From: CAIXSC01 sp046349855
GTDB lineage: Bacteria; Planctomycetota; Planctomycetia; Pirellulales; Pirellulaceae
Length of the DNA stretch: 64,000 bases
Direction of reading: 5' to 3'
Assembly: GCA_046349855.1 (NCBI GenBank)
Contig: JAXMBM010000010.1
Location: 84,749-148,748 of the forward strand
Shown here: positions 1 through 9,223 of the stretch, piece after piece
Position numbering within the stretch: the stretch's first letter is position 1
How the letters are laid out: every line of letters begins with the position of its first letter
Made by a program: the position numbers and the translations under genes
The notes under the pieces: generated by a model
What the model saw: only the letters and a program-made list of their open reading frames with translations
Told to the model about the DNA's origin: nothing
The model's database searches: none

Positions 1-1481
1 TGGCGCTTGCGCAACCCATCACCGGGTCGCGGGCCAGCCACCCACGACTCGCCCGCGCGATGCAGCGACCAGCGCCACGAGAGGTCGCTGGCCGGCTGGG
101 GCCCGACGAGCGTGGTGCCGTCGATGACGACGGTCACGGGGCGCCGCGGATCAAACGGCGAGTCGCCCGACGCGAAATCCAGCGTCAGCGCGGGGACCCC
201 TTGAGTGGCAACGGTGATGGTGTTGGTTCGCGCCGCGTATTCCGCGGTGACGCGGGCCTGTTCCCAGTGCCGTGCCAGTTCATCCACGGTGAGCCAGTGG
301 AGCCGGTGGTACTTGAGGGTGTACGTGACGAACTGCAGACGCTCCGGGACGCGCTGCCGGCCGGCGCGCGCCAGCTGCTGCAGGCGGCGTTCGACTTCGT
401 CCCGCGCGGCCGGATGGTAGGAGTGGCCGGTCTCCGGTCCGACGACATGCAGCAGCCGCAGGCTCTCTTTGGCCAGAGCCGTTTCCATGATGTCGGCGGC
501 CTGTTTCTGCGAATCCTTGTCCCCGCTATAGGCGACGGTGGGGAGGTGCGCCAGGTTGGCGGCCCAGCCCGGACAGTCGTAGAGTCGCCAGAGCTGCCGT
601 TCCCAAGGCTGCGGCGACAGCTCTTCCCGCTGGAACACACGGAGGAACTCGGGCGTTTCCGAGAACCCTGCGCCCGGATTGGCCGCAAAGAAGCGGTCCG
701 GATAGTGCACGGCGAAGTGCCACGCGCCGGCCCCGCCCATCGAGAAGCCGCGGACCGCGATCCGTTCGGGATCGACGCGATACCGCCGCTCGACCGACGC
801 CAGGGCTTCGAGCACATCGACTTCCCCGGCCAGCTTGAAAGCGTTATTCCACCGGCCGTACGGATGCAGCACCAGCGTGTCGGGCGGCGTGAACGTGCCC
901 GCATTGGCCGCTCGATCGCGCAGGAAGTTGACCTCAGTCAGTGTCTCGCCGCGCCCGTGGAACCAGAGATCGAGGCGGAACCGATGGGGGCCGCGATCCG
1001 AATAGCTCGGCGGGACCACCAGTCCATACGGCTGGACGGAGCCATCGAGCCGGGAGACGTAACCGCGGACGACGAGGCCGGTGGCGGTGTTCCAGGGAGC
1101 CTGACCGGCGAGCAGCTGGTCGGCACGCTGCTGGCCGACGGCCAGGAGCTTCACCGCATCGTCGATCTCCTTGGGCTGGTGGAATTCCTGAAACTGCAGC
1201 GCGACTTGCACTGCCTGATGGTAGATGGCCACATCCGGCCACAGCTCGCGGGACAAGGCGTCGGTACGCTGCTGCAGTTGGGTGAGGGAGGTGCCGAGGC
1301 GCGTGAGGCCGGCGGTGAGTTCCTGGCGCTTATCGTCCGGAACGGCGACGCCCAGCTTCGGCAGGCGGCGCACAGCCGTGGGCTGGTTATCGGCGGGGCC
1401 ATCGCCGTAAGTGACCGCCACAGCAAGGAATACGAAAGCGGTTCCCAGACCGGCCGCCAAGGTTCGCCGATGGCTCATCAT
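1..1481 (-). CDS. Secreted alpha/beta-hydrolase (esterase/prolyl-oligopeptidase-like), 3' end cut by window
   Basis: An open frame runs from ATG at 1481 to the window edge (493 residues, no stop reached). GAGGTG lies five bases before the start, and a second ATG follows at 1478. Residues 1-27 form a signal peptide. The serine hydrolase core shows an HGRGE oxyanion-type motif (about residues 175-179), the nucleophile elbow GFSMGG (Ser247), a likely acid in YSGDKD (about 321-323) and the histidine in TGHSYH (about 353). The family resembles secreted esterases and peptidases of the prolyl oligopeptidase/PHB-depolymerase type that are common in planctomycetes. The substrate cannot be read from sequence. 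A C-terminal beta-rich extension follows the catalytic domain and is incomplete. It is divergent from the gene at 1762, with 280 bases between that should hold both promoters. Confidence 0.85.
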   Translation of the reverse strand, partial: MMSHRRTLAAGLGTAFVFLAVAVTYGDGPADNQPTAVRRLPKLGVAVPDDKRQELTAGLTRLGTSLTQLQQRTDALSRELWPDVAIYHQAVQVALQFQEFHQPKEIDDAVKLLAVGQQRADQLLAGQAPWNTATGLVVRGYVSRLDGSVQPYGLVVPPSYSDRGPHRFRLDLWFHGRGETLTEVNFLRDRAANAGTFTPPDTLVLHPYGRWNNAFKLAGEVDVLEALASVERRYRVDPERIAVRGFSMGGAGAWHFAVHYPDRFFAANPGAGFSETPEFLRVFQREELSPQPWERQLWRLYDCPGWAANLAHLPTVAYSGDKDSQKQAADIMETALAKESLRLLHVVGPETGHSYHPAARDEVERRLQQLARAGRQRVPERLQFVTYTLKYHRLHWLTVDELARHWEQARVTAEYAARTNTITVATQGVPALTLDFASGDSPFDPRRPVTVVIDGTTLVGPQPASDLSWRWSLHRAGESWVAGPRPGDGLRKR

Positions 1482-1761
1482 GTTCCCACCTCGTTCATCT
1501 TTTTGTTCCGGCGACGACCCGATCTTCACGCCTGGACCGGGCACAAGCCGAACTCGCGCATCGTACCAGAATCGCCGAGGCGCGAAACCCAGCCGGTGCC
1601 GCGCCCGGACCGCCTCCCATTTCGCCTGGATTTTCGCGCACGACTCCCCAGCCAACGGGCTCTGTTTCTTCAGGAGCATCGTGGGTCACCCCGCCGAGCG
1701 GCTATCCTGGGGTTGATCCGCGCGCCTCTCCTTCCACCATTTTTCCCACGAGTGGACAGCC

Positions 1762-4650
1762 ATGGCCATCCAGTTTCATTGCGTCTGCGGATCGCTGCTC
1801 AAAGCAACCGAAGAGTATGCGGGAGCGACCTGCATCTGCCCGTACTGCCAGCGCATTGCCCAGGTCCCGTCGCTCCCCGGACGCGACGCACCGTCGCCGG
1901 GAGCGGCGCCAAGCAAGACGCCCTCCAGTGACAGCGAGGCGATTGTCGATGCCACGGTGATTGACGAGCCGCTGGATGTAGCCGAGTTCTTTTCGCCGCC
2001 GCTATCGCCGGTCAAACCCGAAGACTGGGGCACGCCCGCGGATTGGGGAATCGCTTCCGCGACGAGCGCCACCAGCGGCAGCGCTGGTGGCAGCGCTGGT
2101 GGCAGCGGCGGCAGGCCTCCCGCGGCCGGCGGCGGTCCGCCGCCCGGTGCACCGCCGTTGCCTCCACTGCCGCCCCGGGGCGGTGCAGCGGCCGGGCCAG
2201 CGCCGCCACCGCGGCCGCACTGGAGCCGGCGCATGCTGATCGCGCTGCTCGATCCCCACGCCATCCAATGGTTCCTCATGCTGGGTGGCGGCCTGATGGT
2301 CCTCGGGCTGGTGATCTGGCTCGCCAGTCTAGGCATCTTCAAGAATCCTTATGTGGTGGCGGCCTGCCTCGGAGCGGGAAGCCTGGCCACGCTGGGGGCG
2401 GGCTGCGGTTTGGCGCTGCGGACGCGGTTCGTCACGGCGGGCAAGGCTTTGAGTTTTCTGGGATGCGTCGTGCTGCCGCTGAACCTCTGGTACTACGAGC
2501 ACCAGGGGATCCTGACGGTCGACGGACAGCTCTGGATGGCCGCGTTCGTCATCTGCTGGTTGTACGTCGCGACCGTCTATCTGCTCCGCGACGCGCTGTT
2601 CATGTACGCGGTGGAAGCGGGGGTGACACTGACGTCCCTGCTGCTGATGGCCAGTCTGGGACGGCTGTCGGACGTCACGTATCTCAGCCTGACGCTGGTC
2701 GTGCTGGCGTTGGTGTCGGTGCATGCTGAACGGGCCTTCGCCCCGGACTCGGTGGCCTTCCCTCGACGGCGTTTCGGCCTGGCGCTGTTCTGGTCCGGCC
2801 AGGCGCAGTTGGCGGCGGGGCTGCTCTTCCTGCTGGCGGCGCAGATCATGCGCGAGTTTGTTCAACCGACCGGCACGTGGCTCGGCATCCAGTGGACCGG
2901 TGTGCCCCTGACCGACTGGCGATGGCTGGCGGCGGGAGTCTGGGTGGCGGGCGCCTACGCCTGGCTCTACTCGGACCTCGTGGTTCGTCGAGTGGGCGTC
3001 TACACGTATCTGGCTGGCGCCTGCCTGATGCTGGCCGGCGTGACGCTCGTTGGTCTCGATGTGGCCACCGAGACGCTGATCCTGATCCTGACGGCGGCCG
3101 CGGTCACGGCCACGTTGCTCGGCATGTGCCTCCCGGCGACCGACGATCGCTATCGCCGGACGCTGGCCCCGACCAGTCTGATCCTGTGCTTCCTGGCCGT
3201 GGGACTCGGTGCCTTGGCCCACCTGCGGGCGACCAGTCTGACGCTGGCCGAAATGCGCTGGGCGCACGATACCGGATGGTACTTTGTGGCGGTCATGGCG
3301 GTGGCGGCAGCGGCGAACCGACTGCTGACGAGTTTGCAGCGGGAGCGGGGCCGACAGACGGTGGCAGCTCACCTGTTTCTCAGCGCCGCCGCGCTGCTGA
3401 TCGGCGCTGCGGGTCTGCTCCGTCAGCTCGAGCTTCGCGGCTGGCACCAGCAGGCGCCGTTGCTGATGATCATTCCGATGATCTACCTGCTGGTTTCTCG
3501 CTTGCGGGTGGAACGGGACGTGCGGGTGCCGCTGCAGTGGATCGCCCATGTGGCGACGGCGGCCATCATGTTGTCGATCTTCGTCGGTTCGTTCTCCCGC
3601 GTGGGGCGCGTGCTGCTGCCGGTTTCCGGCCAGACCGAGAACCTGCTGGCGGGGCTGGTGTTCGCCGAAGCCACGCTGTTCTACGCCCTCGCCGCCTGGA
3701 TTCGCCGCCAGGAAACCAACTACTATCTGGCGACGGTGGCGGGCTGTGCCGCGGCCTGGGAGTGGCTGGGTTACGCTCAGGTGCCCAGTGCCTACTACAC
3801 GCTGCTGTACGCGGCTCTGGGTGTGGCCCTGCTGTGTGTCTCGCGCGTGATCGGCATTCGCAATACGGTGGTGTACGACCCCGCAGGTCGCCCGTCGACG
3901 CGGGCGCTCGGGCCGGGACGGCCGCTGTACCTGATCGCCAATGGCCTGGTCGCCATGGCCGTCGTGGCGGCCATCCTGCAGGCCGTCGCACGTCTCATCG
4001 GCCAGGAGAGCAACTGGCAGCACCTGGTGGCTCTGCTCTTCACGACCGCTGCCGGAGGACTGGCGACCGTGCTGTCGCGGCGGGGCGCCGAGCGGTGGTG
4101 GCACGCGACCGGCACCACCATCCTCGCGGGACTCACGTTCCTCACCTTCAACGTCCTGGTCGACCTGCCGCTGTGGCGGAAAGTCGAGGTCTTCGCGATC
4201 GGCTCCGGATTGGCCTTGCTGGTCGCCAGCTACATTGGCCGCTTCCGCGAGGATCAGCCCAACGAACTGGTGAGTGTGGGGCTGTGGCTGGGCAGTCTGC
4301 TGGCATCGCTGGCCGCGCTGGCGACCGTCTTCTACCAGGGAATCATGGTGTCACCCGCCGACGACATGGCGTTGCTCACGATCACCATTCTGATGGTGGC
4401 CAGTGGGGCCGGATTGCAGTTCAAGGCACCGACGATGCTCGGTGGCACGTCGCTGGGCGTCTATCTGGCCGCGGTCATCGTCAACCTGGCGTACTCGCCG
4501 CAGGTGGCGGTGGGCGTCTACCTGGCGGTCGGTGGACTGGTGCTGTTCCTGCTCGGGCTGGCGCTGTCGATGTACCGCGAACGACTGCTCGAATTGCCGG
4601 AGAAGCTGGCGCGGCGCGAAGGGGTGTTCAAGATCATCGGCTGGCGGTAG
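1762..4650 (+). CDS. Zinc-ribbon, low-complexity linker and multi-pass membrane protein, unknown function
   Basis: A 962-residue protein starting at ATG 1762. The N-terminus carries a small zinc ribbon with Cys7, Cys9, Cys26 and Cys29 (FHCVCG and CPYC). A Gly/Pro/Ser/Ala-rich linker follows (about residues 40-155), and from about residue 165 to the end there are some twenty hydrophobic segments separated by short Arg-rich loops. This resembles the DUF2157/DUF2339 type of very hydrophobic membrane protein, but I cannot assign a family firmly. The same architecture on a smaller scale occurs at 29144-30355. Its last 17 bases overlap the convergent kinase gene. No transport or catalytic motif was recognised. 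Confidence 0.85.
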   Translation: MAIQFHCVCGSLLKATEEYAGATCICPYCQRIAQVPSLPGRDAPSPGAAPSKTPSSDSEAIVDATVIDEPLDVAEFFSPPLSPVKPEDWGTPADWGIASATSATSGSAGGSAGGSGGRPPAAGGGPPPGAPPLPPLPPRGGAAAGPAPPPRPHWSRRMLIALLDPHAIQWFLMLGGGLMVLGLVIWLASLGIFKNPYVVAACLGAGSLATLGAGCGLALRTRFVTAGKALSFLGCVVLPLNLWYYEHQGILTVDGQLWMAAFVICWLYVATVYLLRDALFMYAVEAGVTLTSLLLMASLGRLSDVTYLSLTLVVLALVSVHAERAFAPDSVAFPRRRFGLALFWSGQAQLAAGLLFLLAAQIMREFVQPTGTWLGIQWTGVPLTDWRWLAAGVWVAGAYAWLYSDLVVRRVGVYTYLAGACLMLAGVTLVGLDVATETLILILTAAAVTATLLGMCLPATDDRYRRTLAPTSLILCFLAVGLGALAHLRATSLTLAEMRWAHDTGWYFVAVMAVAAAANRLLTSLQRERGRQTVAAHLFLSAAALLIGAAGLLRQLELRGWHQQAPLLMIIPMIYLLVSRLRVERDVRVPLQWIAHVATAAIMLSIFVGSFSRVGRVLLPVSGQTENLLAGLVFAEATLFYALAAWIRRQETNYYLATVAGCAAAWEWLGYAQVPSAYYTLLYAALGVALLCVSRVIGIRNTVVYDPAGRPSTRALGPGRPLYLIANGLVAMAVVAAILQAVARLIGQESNWQHLVALLFTTAAGGLATVLSRRGAERWWHATGTTILAGLTFLTFNVLVDLPLWRKVEVFAIGSGLALLVASYIGRFREDQPNELVSVGLWLGSLLASLAALATVFYQGIMVSPADDMALLTITILMVASGAGLQFKAPTMLGGTSLGVYLAAVIVNLAYSPQVAVGVYLAVGGLVLFLLGLALSMYRERLLELPEKLARREGVFKIIGWR

Positions 4651-6448
4651 GCGGCCGGGGCCAGTAGTGGGCGCCGAGTGCGCACAGGGCGAGGCACCAG
4701 AGCAGGCCGTCGCACAGCGGGGCGGCCCGCGGCAGAGTGGCGATCCAGGGAGCGGCCACGAAGAACGTGCCGCCGATGACGTAGCAGCCTCCCCAGAGAT
4801 GGCTTCCCAACAGGAAGAAACAGAAGCCACCCAGGATCGCGGAAATGGCGTACGAATAGTGGTTCGGCAAGCCGGTGGCCAGCAGGAACACGTTCGCCGA
4901 AATCAAACTGGTGAACAGGGCACCCCACAGCGCCCAGATCAGTCGCTCGGCCGAATTGGTGGGCAGGAGTGTGTGAGGGCGATTGACCCACAGGGTGACG
5001 AACAGCAGGAGGAACATCAGCGTCCGCGGGATCCAGTAGGAGACCAGACGACTGACCGGCAGCGACTCCAGACCAAAGATCGCCAGATGGGCGACCAGTA
5101 CGATCAGACCGGCAATCGCCACCGCTCGTCCCCAACCTTCAAATTCTTCCTCGTGTCGCCGCTGTCCCAGGGCATGGGTGACACGGCGTACGAGATTGAC
5201 GCTGCGTGCCTGAATCGGATCGCCGTTGAGAAATCGGTGCAGGTCGTCGGCCAGGTCCTGTGCGGAGGCGTACCGCTGATCGGGGCTCTTCTCCAGGCAG
5301 CGGAGGCAGATGGTTTCCAGGTCGACGGGGACGGCGGCGTTGAGCAGCCGGGGGGGAGCTGGCAGGTTTTCGCAGACCTGACGCAGCGTTTCGAGGACCG
5401 TATCGGCACGAAACGGAGGGCGGCCGGTCAGCAATTCGTAGAGGACAGCGCCCAGTGCATAGATGTCGCTTGCGGCGCTCACCTCGGCCACTCGTCCGGC
5501 CGCCTGTTCCGGCGACATGTAGCTCGGCGTGCCGACCGCCTGCCCCGTCGCGGTCAAACCGCCGTCGGCGGTGTCGTATTTGGCGAGTCCGAAGTCGGCC
5601 ACGCGCGGATCGTAGGGGAGATGGTCGCCGGTTCCCGTGGCTGCCGGCGCTGCGCCGTCGCGGCGGGCGAGCAGCACGTTGGCCGGCTTGAGATCACGAT
5701 GGATGACTCCCTTCGCGTGCGCGTGGGCCACGCCTTCCGCGATGCGCCGCAGGATGGCCGCCGATTCGCGCGGGGCCAGCGGCCCCTGCCGGACCCGCTC
5801 CGCCAGACTTGGCCCGTCGATCAACGCCATCGTGTAGTAGTAATGACCCTCGTGCTGACCGAATTCATAGACCGGCACGATCCCGATGTGATCCAACTGG
5901 GCGGCGGCCCGAGCCTCGGTGCGGAACCGCTCGACGTCGTTGCTCCCCGCCCATGGTCCGGCCAGGATCATCTTCAAGGCCACCTGGCGCTGGAGTCCGC
6001 GATGCCGGGCCCGGAACACGACTCCCATGCCGCCCCGCGCGATCTCTTCGAGCAGTTCGTAATCGCCGAACTGCAGGCCACCGACGGAGACGCCGGAATC
6101 GGTCAGTTCACCGGCTGGAGTGCCGCCTTCGAACATCAACGCTCGTCCCGATCCGCCGTCCGCCGGGTGATCCGCCAACGACCATTCACCGGTCGAGTCG
6201 CTTGGAGCGACGTTGGCCGCGCCCGCCGGTGGAGTCCCCGGGCCGAGTACCGAACGGAGATACGCGTGACCTCGCAGGAACTCGCGAAATCCATCGGCCG
6301 CCGCTCCCGCGCGTGCCACCCAGTACTCGTCAGGCTCCGTGCTCCCCTCCTGTTTCGCCGCCAGGTATTCGGCCACCAACGCGTCCAAGTCCTCTCCCGC
6401 TGGCGTCGCGGAAGCGGGTACCGAAGGTGAGTCCGAGGATGACGACAT
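4634..6448 (-). CDS. Membrane-bound serine/threonine protein kinase (Hanks type)
   Basis: A 604-residue protein. An N-terminal region of about 75 residues (EDLDALVAEYLAAKQEG...) is of the kind found in planctomycete kinases. The kinase domain spans about 128-400 with every key motif intact: glycine loop IARGGMGVVF (136-145), ATP-binding Lys159 in VALKM, catalytic HRDLKPAN (His250-Asp252), metal-binding DFG (Asp285) and GTPSYMSPEQ in the activation segment. About five membrane segments follow from residue 440, so the catalytic domain is cytoplasmic and N-terminal. The start lies 24 bases after the stop of the ECF sigma gene, so the two are probably one transcript and one signalling unit. The extreme 3' end overlaps the convergent gene by 17 bases. 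Confidence 0.95.
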   Translation of the reverse strand: MSSSSDSPSVPASATPAGEDLDALVAEYLAAKQEGSTEPDEYWVARAGAAADGFREFLRGHAYLRSVLGPGTPPAGAANVAPSDSTGEWSLADHPADGGSGRALMFEGGTPAGELTDSGVSVGGLQFGDYELLEEIARGGMGVVFRARHRGLQRQVALKMILAGPWAGSNDVERFRTEARAAAQLDHIGIVPVYEFGQHEGHYYYTMALIDGPSLAERVRQGPLAPRESAAILRRIAEGVAHAHAKGVIHRDLKPANVLLARRDGAAPAATGTGDHLPYDPRVADFGLAKYDTADGGLTATGQAVGTPSYMSPEQAAGRVAEVSAASDIYALGAVLYELLTGRPPFRADTVLETLRQVCENLPAPPRLLNAAVPVDLETICLRCLEKSPDQRYASAQDLADDLHRFLNGDPIQARSVNLVRRVTHALGQRRHEEEFEGWGRAVAIAGLIVLVAHLAIFGLESLPVSRLVSYWIPRTLMFLLLFVTLWVNRPHTLLPTNSAERLIWALWGALFTSLISANVFLLATGLPNHYSYAISAILGGFCFFLLGSHLWGGCYVIGGTFFVAAPWIATLPRAAPLCDGLLWCLALCALGAHYWPRPPTASR

Positions 6449-6472
6449 GGGAGGACGACGGTGGACGGTGAG

Positions 6473-7036
6473 TCAGGAACGAAGTTCGGCCCGCAGCGCC
6501 ACCAGCCCCCGATGGAGGAGTCCCGCGGCGGCCGTGGCGGAACGATCGAGGTAGGCGCCGATTTCCGGCAACGACCAGCCCTGCCAGTAATGCAGTTCGA
6601 CGGCCAGACGCTGGGCGTCCGGCAGGCGGGCCACGGCGTCGGCCAGCCGCAGGACGTCTTCGTTCCGTTCGGCACGCTGACTGGGGGACGATTCCTGGCT
6701 GGCAATCCAGGCCTCGAGCCGCGCCGACGATTGATCCAGCTGCGTCTGCAGGGACCGTTCGCGGGAAATGTCGCGTTTGTCGCGGGCCAGATCGCGCGCC
6801 ACATGCGCGAGGCTGCGGGAGAGAATCCGCCGCAGCCAGGCCGCCAGTTCGGCGTCGGTCGTGCCGCGATAGGCCTCCCAACCTTGATGGGCCTGCAGCA
6901 GAGTCTGCTGGACGACATCCGAGGCGTCGATCTTGGACTGCAACCGCGGATGGAGCTGCAGTCGGGCCAGCAACTGCAGGTACGGCCGGTACCGCTCCAG
7001 TTGCTCGGACGAGTCGCCTGTCGGGGATCGGTTCAT
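6473..7036 (-). CDS. ECF-type RNA polymerase sigma factor, kinase-associated
   Basis: A 187-residue sigma-70 family protein. Region 2 is seen in SKIDASDVVQQTLLQAHQ and AWLRRILSRSLAH (about 35-80), and region 4 as the helix-turn-helix at about 130-180 (LPDAQRLAVELHYWQGWSLPE then IGAYLDRSATAAAGLLHRGL). There is no anti-sigma gene next to it. Instead a Ser/Thr kinase gene follows after 24 bases, the arrangement typical of planctomycete sigma factors thought to be controlled by a partner kinase. The start ATG at 7036 has GAGG about nine bases upstream. Regulon and stimulus are unknown. Confidence 0.93.
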   Translation of the reverse strand: MNRSPTGDSSEQLERYRPYLQLLARLQLHPRLQSKIDASDVVQQTLLQAHQGWEAYRGTTDAELAAWLRRILSRSLAHVARDLARDKRDISRERSLQTQLDQSSARLEAWIASQESSPSQRAERNEDVLRLADAVARLPDAQRLAVELHYWQGWSLPEIGAYLDRSATAAAGLLHRGLVALRAELRS

Positions 7037-7261
7037 CAGCCTGCGCCTCGTCGGACGAAATGACCCTCCCCCCAGCGGAAGCCGTAACGGCCACTGTTTT
7101 GTAGAGTAGTTCGTCGTATCGAGTCAACCAAGACCGAGGCGCCCCATGGTTCGGTGCAGGCCGGCGAGTAGAATGGCGCCCTCCTGGCACGGTCGCCGGT
7201 TCGACCGTTCCTCGCGGCCCATCCGGCCGCCCGCTCCGCCGCTCCCCACCGGAACCTCCCC

Positions 7262-8572
7262 ATGACTCACCGCCTGACCTCGCGGTTGCGAATTGTCGGA
7301 CTTGTCGGCCTTCTGATGGGCGTTGCGCTGGTGCCCGTGCGGCTGTGGGCCCAGCCGGCGGAGGTGGCGGGAAAAATCGTCTACGGCCCGCACGACTGGC
7401 CCTGGTGGCGCGGCCCACAGCGCGATGGCACGGCCGACCCGACCCAGCGGCCGCCGGTGAAATGGAGCGACACCGAGAACGTCGCCTGGCACACGGCCAT
7501 TCCCGGACGCGGACACGGGTCGCCCATCGTGGTTGGCGACCAGGTGTTTCTGGCCATCGCCGATCTGGAACAGCAGCAGCAGTCGCTCCTCTGCCTCGAC
7601 CGCCGTACGGGTCAGCAGGTCTGGAGCACGGTGGTCCACTCCGGTGGCTTGGAAACCAAGGGGAACGCCAAGTCGACACTGGCGTCGACGACGCCGGCCT
7701 GCGATGGCGAGCGGGTGTACGTGAATTTTCTGAACCGCGGCGCGGTCCATACGTCGGCCGTGTCCCGTCAGGGGAAGCTGCTCTGGCAGCGACACATCAC
7801 CGACTTCGTCGTGCATCAGGGGTTCGGTGCCTCCCCGGCACTCTACGAGTCGCTCGTCATCGTCTCCGCCGACAACAAGGGGACCGGCGCGGTCGCGGCC
7901 CTCGATCGACTCACCGGCCAACTCGTCTGGCAGAACTCGCGTCCCTCCGTCCCCAACTACACGTCCCCGATCATCCTCACGATCGGCGGCCGCGATCAGC
8001 TGCTGCTCACCGGCTGCGATCTGGTCACCAGTCTCGAACCGCGGACGGGCAAGACGATCTGGGAAATCGCCGGCGCGACCACCGAATGTGTCACGTCGAC
8101 GGTGACCGATGGCCAGCATGTCTATTCCAGCGGTGGCTACCCGCGCAACCATCTGGCGGCGATCCGCGCGGACGGTTCCGGAAAGATCGCCTGGGAAAAC
8201 TCGGCCCGTGTCTACGTTCCGTCCCTCCTGATCCGCGAAGGTCATCTCTACGGTGTGCTCGACGCCGGAGTGGCCATGTGCTGGAAGGCGGATACGGGAG
8301 CCGAGGTCTGGAAGGGACGACTGGGCGGCACGTTCAGTGCGTCGCCGGTCCTGGTGGGCGAAACGATCTACGCCACCAATGAAGCGGGTCAGACGTTTCT
8401 CTTCGCAGCCCGGCCCGACGGCTTTCAGCTACTGGGCCAGAACCAGCTGGGCGATGAGGCGTTTGCCACGCCGACCATCTGCGGCGGGCGCATCTACACC
8501 CGCGTGGCTCGACAAATGGCCGGCCAGCGGCAGGAGTTCGTCTACTGCCTGGAAACGTCGCGCACCCCCTGA
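7262..8572 (+). CDS. Secreted PQQ-like beta-propeller repeat protein
   Basis: A 436-residue protein with an N-terminal signal sequence (about residues 1-32, cleavage near LWA-QPA). The mature start WPWWRGPQRDG is the usual opening of planctomycete PQQ-like propeller proteins. Repeated blades contain variants of Gly-x-Val-x-Ala-Leu-Asp and TGQxVW (LDRRTGQQVW, LDRLTGQLVW, LEPRTGKTIW, KADTGAEVW), giving about seven to eight blades and filling the protein. The fold is shared with BamB and quinoprotein dehydrogenases. No enzymatic residues for a dehydrogenase were seen, so a binding or scaffold role in the periplasm is more likely. It is divergent from the sigma gene, with 225 bases between. No clear Shine-Dalgarno precedes ATG 7262. 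Confidence 0.88.
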   Translation: MTHRLTSRLRIVGLVGLLMGVALVPVRLWAQPAEVAGKIVYGPHDWPWWRGPQRDGTADPTQRPPVKWSDTENVAWHTAIPGRGHGSPIVVGDQVFLAIADLEQQQQSLLCLDRRTGQQVWSTVVHSGGLETKGNAKSTLASTTPACDGERVYVNFLNRGAVHTSAVSRQGKLLWQRHITDFVVHQGFGASPALYESLVIVSADNKGTGAVAALDRLTGQLVWQNSRPSVPNYTSPIILTIGGRDQLLLTGCDLVTSLEPRTGKTIWEIAGATTECVTSTVTDGQHVYSSGGYPRNHLAAIRADGSGKIAWENSARVYVPSLLIREGHLYGVLDAGVAMCWKADTGAEVWKGRLGGTFSASPVLVGETIYATNEAGQTFLFAARPDGFQLLGQNQLGDEAFATPTICGGRIYTRVARQMAGQRQEFVYCLETSRTP

Positions 8573-8960
8573 CGACCGGACCGGCGGTTTCTGCTCGGAC
8601 CATGCCAGGGCTTCGAATGGCCTCACCGTACGGCGGACTTCCCGTCGGTTGCCTGGAGCCCTCAACGACGGACGAGCATTCCGTCGTTCCCGCCAACGGA
8701 CAGGATCACGCGGCGGCGGCCACACGACCAGGAATGCCAATTCACGCGCGAGCCGCCGCTCGCGTGCATCCGCTAGTTCGGCGGCGGATCGACGCCGACG
8801 CGGAATCCGTCACGCATGGCCTTGCGCCCACGGCACGGCATATCAGGGACGAGTCCCCCAGCCAGCAAGGTACGTCACTGCCATCCTTGCCGCAAGACTT
8901 ACATCATGTCCGCATCTTCGGTCACCGCGATCCGCAGCAAAACAAGCGGGAGCAAGAGCA

Positions 8961-9081
8961 ACCACGGATTACACGGAGAACACGGATAAGACAAACAAGT
9001 GGTGACGTCGTCCCGCGATCAACGCTTTCCCAGAAGGCGCGGCCGATGACTTGATCCGTGTCATCCGTGTTATCCGTGGTC
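8961..9081. repeat. Imperfect inverted repeat built of CACGGAT units in a 651-base gene-free stretch
   Basis: The left arm (8961-8990) contains three CACGGA-type units spaced 10-11 bases apart. The right arm (9051-9081) is the reverse complement of a near-identical triple unit. About 60 bases separate the arms. The remainder of the gap 8573-9223 shows no convincing gene, RNA or terminator. Related CACGGAT strings are, from general knowledge, dispersed in many environmental bacterial genomes. Whether this is a transcribed hairpin or a mobile remnant cannot be told here. Confidence 0.7.
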
Positions 9082-9223
9082 AAAGCCCCCTGGGTGAAGC
9101 CGCACATTAACCCGGACCCGCAACCAATCGGAGCGATCAATGATGCAAGATCGCTCGGCATCGAACTGAGGACGGATCAACACGGTTAGCGTTCAAGCCG
9201 GCGAACGAGGAATCGACTGAGCA

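Noticed and set aside
60..1931. 623-codon plus-strand frame at the window start
   Set aside because: The minus strand encodes a serine hydrolase with full catalytic motifs over this interval.
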